Shown here: one piece after another, positions 59,262 through 64,000 of the stretch
Layout: each line of letters opens with the position of its first letter
Numbering within the stretch: position 1 is the stretch's first letter
The notes under the pieces: model-generated
The model's input: the letters and a program-made list of their open reading frames with translations, nothing else
Database searches by the model: none
Told to the model about the DNA's origin: nothing
Made by a program: the position numbers and the translations under genes
Assembly (NCBI RefSeq): GCF_019649055.1
Contig: NW_026570233.1
Location: 62,001 to 126,000, forward strand
Direction of reading: 5' to 3'
Origin: Paramacrobiotus metropolitanus
Taxonomy: Eukaryota; Tardigrada; Eutardigrada; Parachela; Macrobiotidae
Length of the DNA: 64,000 nt

Positions 59262-60377
59262 TCAGCTAAAGGGTTTACCTTTTCTCTTGTCAGCTGACGC
59301 ATAACAATCAGTTTGTTCGAACTTCGAACCGTTTGGGAACGCTAGCAGAACAATAGCTAGTATGAAAAACATCTTCGAAGATTGTTGGTGAAAAAGCATT
59401 ACCTCACGCGTTACTCTAAAGACGGTTTCCACAAGGACTAGCAGCATCCAGAAAGAGGAGATTACGTGAAAGTAAAACAGTATTTCAGCTAAACAATCGT
59501 ACATTAAATGGGCGAGGAACACCCGACACCATAATGCCGCCAATACAAACAGAGTACCCATCAGGAGAGTGATTAACAGGAGCGATACGGCTTGACTCAA
59601 CAGTGCCAAGCGTTCGTCGGATGCTTCGTCATCAGCTCGAAGCAGTGCTGCCGATTGAGTGAAGCTGTCTGACGAGATCCTCCGGGAATTTTTCATGAGC
59701 TTAATTTCAGTGTCCAACGCGACGTTTAGGGATTGGGTAAATTCCACATCAGTATCACACAAATGGATGCAGAGTAACAATATCGGCAAAATAACCATCT
59801 CGTTCAGAAACACTGCACTGTACGTGTACCATACAATAAACCCTTCTGGCAAAGCGAAAACAAAATACTTGCCAACATTCCACACTTTGTGACCTTTGAC
59901 ATAAAATGCGGTGTTATAACCGGCCAAATAGCGCAGAATGAGTACTGTAACGTGGATAACGATAAAGAAGAAAACCGGCTTTCGCATCGAAGATGTATGG
60001 GTTCTGTGCACAGTGGATAGATAGTCGGTGACCTTGTGAAAATAACCAGGCCACATAATGGCCAGAAGAACGGCGGCTGCACGGAGGCCTTTAGTCTGAC
60101 TGATCCCAAAGGCCAGATTGGTGATGATTGGACTGTTGTAGCCGGTGTGCTTGGAAAAGTATCCGCCGCTGGCATCGATCCAGTCACCGAGGTCGATTGC
60201 TACGTAGACCAGGATAAATCCCAATAAAATACACCGCATAATTGTGACGCATTGCTGCAGGTGCTGCTTGCAAGGAGATGGTGCAAGGCGCTTGCTTTCG
60301 AAAGGATTAGACTGTGCCAACCAATATGTATAGAATCTACACTGCTGACACTGTCCAGGCAAATCCACAGCGCCCAT
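59262..60377 (-). CDS. Multi-pass membrane protein, possible chemoreceptor-like
   Basis: A single long frame of about 371 aa from the ATG at 60377; the frame stays open slightly upstream. It has about seven hydrophobic spans: CILLGFILVYVAIDL, AAAVLLAIMWPGYF, PVFFFIVIHVTVLILRYLAG, FVFALPEGFIVWYTY, MVILPILLLCIHLC, SLLLITLLMGTLFVLAALW and FWMLLVLVETVF, with an eighth near the C-terminus. A charged Ser-rich intracellular-type loop (KNSRRISSDSFTQ) lies in the middle. There is no DRY or NPxxY motif, so it is not an evident class A GPCR. The architecture and size recall invertebrate gustatory-receptor-like proteins, but the diagnostic TYxxxxxQF motif is absent. An upstream exon is possible. Confidence 0.55.
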   Translation of the reverse strand: MGAVDLPGQCQQCRFYTYWLAQSNPFESKRLAPSPCKQHLQQCVTIMRCILLGFILVYVAIDLGDWIDASGGYFSKHTGYNSPIITNLAFGISQTKGLRAAAVLLAIMWPGYFHKVTDYLSTVHRTHTSSMRKPVFFFIVIHVTVLILRYLAGYNTAFYVKGHKVWNVGKYFVFALPEGFIVWYTYSAVFLNEMVILPILLLCIHLCDTDVEFTQSLNVALDTEIKLMKNSRRISSDSFTQSAALLRADDEASDERLALLSQAVSLLLITLLMGTLFVLAALWCRVFLAHLMYDCLAEILFYFHVISSFWMLLVLVETVFRVTREVMLFHQQSSKMFFILAIVLLAFPNGSKFEQTDCYASADKRKGKPFS

Positions 60378-61660
60378 GTTTTCCGTTGTCGAAGGGCCGG
60401 AACATCGAAGAGGAGCACTTGTCAATTACTTCAGTAACAAATTAACAATCCCTAATAAAAAAATAAGCGACTCGCATTTCCATCCTCATAATATATATTA
60501 AACCTGCATAAGACCAATAAACAGTCAATTTCGACACCTCAAGAAACAAGCTGTAATAAATACGGATAAAGTAAGGTGCGGTTCGATGCCGCAAAAAATT
60601 CAGATGATCCAATGCGTCCGTCGGGACTCTTGTTGCCCAACGATCCAGGCTTCCTAAAGCCCAAATGGTGACGTAACTTTTGATACAATATTGGTTTCAC
60701 CATTTTATATGCAGTATTGATGTGTCACCAATACTGTTTGACCAGTTATTGATTGTTCTACAAGTTTTTTTTAGCTTTTATTATCTGCTTTTATTACTAA
60801 ACCTTGCTCATAAAGGACCACACATTAGAGCGTTAAAAGATAAGCAGAAGTGTAATGAACTTGACCAACCACTTCGCTCCGTTAATGGATTTCGTTCCAC
60901 CATTTTGACGGCATACGAACGCTAGTGTTTGTGCAATATCTTCTTCAGAGCCGACGTGCTTTGTGTTAGTGTTTATTTGTCACGCTAATTTGCACGCCCT
61001 CGAAGAAGACTTACGGAGCACGTCACTGTTGACCTTTTATAAGTCGGATCCATTTTACAGAAAGGCGCATCTGAACTGATGCTTAAAGTGCAAGGAATGA
61101 ATTTACTGTATGAATCAATAGTAGCATGTTTTACGCTAGGGTGGCCTTAACCAAAACACTACATTCTCCTCACGTGAGTCTTGATCTTTTGTCATTGGTT
61201 ACCTAACAGATGCTGGCCTAACATCCAAAAGTGTTATTGAAATGTCGATAAAAATTCGCCTCGCAGTGACCCGGCTTCCAGTTCTTTATTATTATTTCGT
61301 TCAGTGGTTGCGATAAATGGCTAACGCAACTCCCGGCCCACCTGTACCGAAACCTGAAGGAGATCACGCCAGTCGTAATTCTGAACGAGCCATACAAAGG
61401 AAATCTGCGATAAATCACGGCATAATCACGTTGGACAAGTGCCCTTGAATGGGGCCACAGATGTCGCGACTCATTTAACTTGTGCCTCGAAATAAAGGCA
61501 TTCCCTTCCAGAAAAGAGAACACGTAAACAATTTTTCATCACGTAAGCGGAGCTTTACTAAACGTCCTCAATCGCTGCTTGACACTTTTGGGATAAAAGG
61601 CATAAACACAGACGCGGGTTTAGTGTCCTGCAAACTACAAGAAAACTACATAAATGCAAA
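60378..61660. other. Intergenic between divergent membrane-protein genes
   Basis: Holds the upstream regions of the minus-strand multi-pass protein and the plus-strand GPCR. An 81-codon plus frame at 60680-60925 has no recognisable domain. Nothing else seen. Confidence 0.35.
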
Positions 61661-62967
61661 ATGTGCAACTTTAACATGGAAAGCAAAATCAACGTAACGT
61701 ACTCCAATATTACCCAACCAGCTTGGACAGTTTACGAAAGGTCGTTATTGCTGTGGAGTATCTTGTCATTACTCCAGTCTTACCTAGGCACTTTTTTCTT
61801 CGTAATACTGATTTGGGTGATGATGGAAGTCCGTGAATACAGCAGCGCGTCCGGTGTCTTACTATTACACACCGTCATCGTGGACACCACAGTGTGCGCT
61901 GTACATTACCCCATGAATATCTTGACCATCTTCCTCAACGGCCGCTATCATATACTGAGTCCAAAATACTGCCCGGTCGTTGGATTTTTCATGACGATCT
62001 TTAATGCGGTGACCTTTGACAACAACGCTTGTTTGGCAATTAATCGTTTTGTGGCTATTGTTTTTCCGCATCATTATAAGAAATGGGCAACGAAACGGGC
62101 AGTTGCGTTAATGGTAGGTTTGAGCAAGCGGTCTCACGTATGCACATAATATAACTATAGACTTTTGGTTAAGCTTGTATGTTTTACGTTATTCATATTT
62201 TACATTAAACAATTTGAATTTCTAAAAGAAAATGAATCGTCATCTTAGAAAATCGCAAGTATACTTTGTGTTTGGTATACAATATTGGCACTGTACTTCT
62301 AAACTTGCGTACCTTGCGAAAATGTAAGCGCATTACTCTGGACGGTTGCAGATAGGCGGCGCGTGGCTCCTGACCTTTAATCTCTATACACCCCCCTTCT
62401 CTTTGAAATTGGTGGCTCATACGGCTTGTCAAAGCCATGGAAGGCATGTGGATTTCATGTCCATCCCAGCGATCCAAATGCGCGCTTCTATCCTTTGGTC
62501 ACATCACTAGCAGGTCATATTCCGAATGGTACGCAAATGGTCCTATACATCGCCATCCTCGTCAAATGCGCTTATACATCCCGCAAGACTTCAATCGCGG
62601 AAAGCTCTCTGGATCAGAAGTTTCAACGACGGCGGCAAATGGCATACGCGCTCTTTGGTTTTTCCTTGTGGAATTTTCTCTGCTTGTATCCGTTACTGAT
62701 CCTGGGCGCTTTCGATATGGCGGCCTACCGACAGAATCCCATGCTGAATTTATACGTCCGGAACGTCAGTTTGTCGGCGTATACCGTATCACCAGTAAGA
62801 TAAAAACTGCTCTTCCCTTCTTTGCTATTCAATGACACTTTGAGTAAGCGATAAATGTTGACATTTCATGGCAGATTATATTGTTGGCTCTCAACGAAAG
62901 ATACCGTGAGGCTGCTACGGCAATCGTGAAACGAATATGGTGCGTGTTGACTTCGTCACACAGTTGA
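61661..62967 (+). CDS. Rhodopsin-like (class A) GPCR, 3 exons, one apparent base missing
   Basis: Exons are 61661-62113, 62352-62794 and 62875-62967. N-glycosylation sites (NVT, NIT) precede TM1 (SYLGTFFFVILIWVM). TM2 follows, then TM3 with CLAINRFVAIVFP, where NRF replaces DRY. TM4-5 are IGGAWLLTFNLYTP and NGTQMVLYIAILVKCAY, TM6 is MAYALFGFSLWNFLCLYPLL and TM7 is SAYTVSPIILLAL, where SPIIL replaces NPxxY, followed by the usual NERYREA helix 8. Exon 2 is one base short: the frame changes at a C6 run at about 62388-62393 between TM4 and the second extracellular loop. With that base the protein would be about 329 aa. Ligand unknown. It is a pseudogene or an assembly error. Confidence 0.75.
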
Positions 62968-63632
62968 CCCTTCCCCAATAAACCGAAAAGGAAAGAAACC
63001 ACAACGCCGTGGCTGGTCGACAGCCGTCAAGTCCTTGGCATGCGACGATGCGCACAACAACTTAGTATGTCTAGTTTGGTGGTTCTGACTGCAATATTAA
63101 AAATTCACCAAAAGACAAAAATATCTATTCACCTATACTGCTACCTATATTTAGTTTAATGCTATACCTTATAGCACTATATAAGTGTCGGCGGTATGAT
63201 TTTGTTTACGATCTTAAATTTAAGATGTTTAGTTTATTCTTCAGCAAAATTATTTAGAACCACAATTTGTATTGTAATTTTTGCAGCTGCATAAATAATA
63301 ATGATATATAATTGAGTTTTCGTTCGCTTTGCGCAAAAATTAGCATGTTAGTTTACAGCTTGAATAACGATGCTCTCGAATGAATGAGGACAGAAAGTGT
63401 GAATCGTAATTGTACTCGTATCTTCTGAATCGTTATTACATCTACTCGTGCACGCAGTATATTGTAAATTGTTAAATCGGAAAATTTGCTGTCGAAGAAT
63501 TGATTGTCGCTACTGACATGCAAATATCTTGCCAGCACGCTTAATCGTGGCGCAAACAATTCGAAATCAATCAAAATGTAAAACGTGTAAAAAGAAGTGT
63601 TAAATTTGATTCCTATAGCAAACATTAAGCTA
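62968..63632. other. Intergenic, nothing recognised
   Basis: AT-rich 3' flank of the GPCR gene; no supported feature. Confidence 0.35.
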
Positions 63633-63848
63633 TTACCGTAGAATGTGTGCAATACTGCCAGAGAAGTTTTTAACAAACATTTCAGCCGGAAGTAAAGCGG
63701 CATGCTCCGGATTGCCGGCTTTCCAGATGGTTAATGCGAGTTGCCGGTGTCCATCTACCAGAACAAGCGCACCGCGAATGTGAGCAAAAGCAGCCCGATG
63801 GTTTTTTTTAATTTTGCGCAACGATGCCACGACCGCACGTTTATTCAC
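63633..63848 (-). CDS. Possible exon of unknown gene
   Basis: A minus-strand frame with coding-like composition (KRAVVASLRKIKKNHRAAFA, then LVLVDGHRQLALTIWKAGNP) follows a possible 3' splice site (GGTTTAG) and ends in a stop. A short ATG-started frame MPRKPVKKLTSKHGL lies just upstream at about 63890. No domain recognised; the window ends before more context is visible. Confidence 0.3.
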   Translation of the reverse strand: MNKRAVVASLRKIKKNHRAAFAHIRGALVLVDGHRQLALTIWKAGNPEHAALLPAEMFVKNFSGSIAHILR

Positions 63849-64000
63849 CTAAACCATGCTTGCTGGTTAATTTTTTGACCGGCTTTCTTGGCATAACAAA
63901 TATCACAAATTCTAACTCTTGTACGACATTGCGAATAATCACTATCCGATTGGCGCAAATTCTGCTCATTTGCGGTGGCGTTCTTGCTACGGTAACGTAC

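Noticed and set aside
60570-60600. GGTTCGATGCC resembling a tRNA B box
   Set aside because: No A box, no acceptor stem and no terminator nearby.

Overview
The window is animal nuclear DNA. Its protein-coding genes are split by GT-AG introns whose phases match, use AATAAA-type 3' signals, are spaced far apart, and sit among DNA transposons and retroelements. The gene set (failed axon connections, glutaredoxin-3/PICOT, BTB proteins, a DUF1057-like hydrolase, a class A GPCR) fits an ecdysozoan invertebrate. I favour a tardigrade, from the general character of the 597-aa protein at 31.8-34.5 kb and the BTB genes, but this is inference and I have no marker gene that proves it.

Layout, left to right. 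0.15-3.2 kb (-): five-exon alpha/beta hydrolase with a probable frameshift in exon 1. 3.9-5.0 kb (+): two-exon BTB/POZ protein with a divergent N-terminal domain. 5.7-13.1 kb (-): five-exon failed axon connections (fax/FAXC) gene, convergent with the BTB gene. 13.1-16.1 kb: intergenic, with a tRNA-like Pol III unit at 15.07 kb. 16.2-19.5 kb (+): eight-exon glutaredoxin-3 (Trx-Grx-Grx). 20.0-20.4 kb: 200-bp tandem duplication. 20.8-21.5 kb (-): two-exon secreted peptide precursor. 22.5-30.7 kb: retroelement-rich block. It contains a DIRS/Ngaro-type tyrosine recombinase element (-) interrupted by a non-LTR reverse transcriptase element (+), with a 7-bp target duplication. 31.8-34.5 kb (-): four-exon 597-aa protein with a Tudor-like module. 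36.6-43.8 kb (-): five-exon SAP + RRM nuclear protein. One of its introns holds a complete hAT-type nonautonomous transposon, and a 650-bp foldback element lies just upstream of it. 45.8-47.9 kb (-): decayed BTB-BACK gene. 47.9-54.4 kb: second transposon block, with repeats shared with 22-30 kb, several strong hairpins, and a hAT-type element that carries a nested TA-flanked MITE. 57.4-57.9 kb (+): a large-conductance mechanosensitive channel (MscL) of bacterial type with a C-terminal zinc ribbon. 59.3-60.4 kb (-): multi-pass membrane protein. 61.7-63.0 kb (+): three-exon class A GPCR with one apparent base missing in a C run. 63-64 kb: weak coding signal only.

The genes do not form a pathway. 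The most striking item is the intact MscL gene. It keeps the bacterial TM1 core motif, lies between animal-type sequences, and has a probable 5' UTR intron and a poly(A) signal, which points to an established horizontal transfer. The second is the nested retroelement with its target duplication and its family of coding-deleted relatives in the same window.
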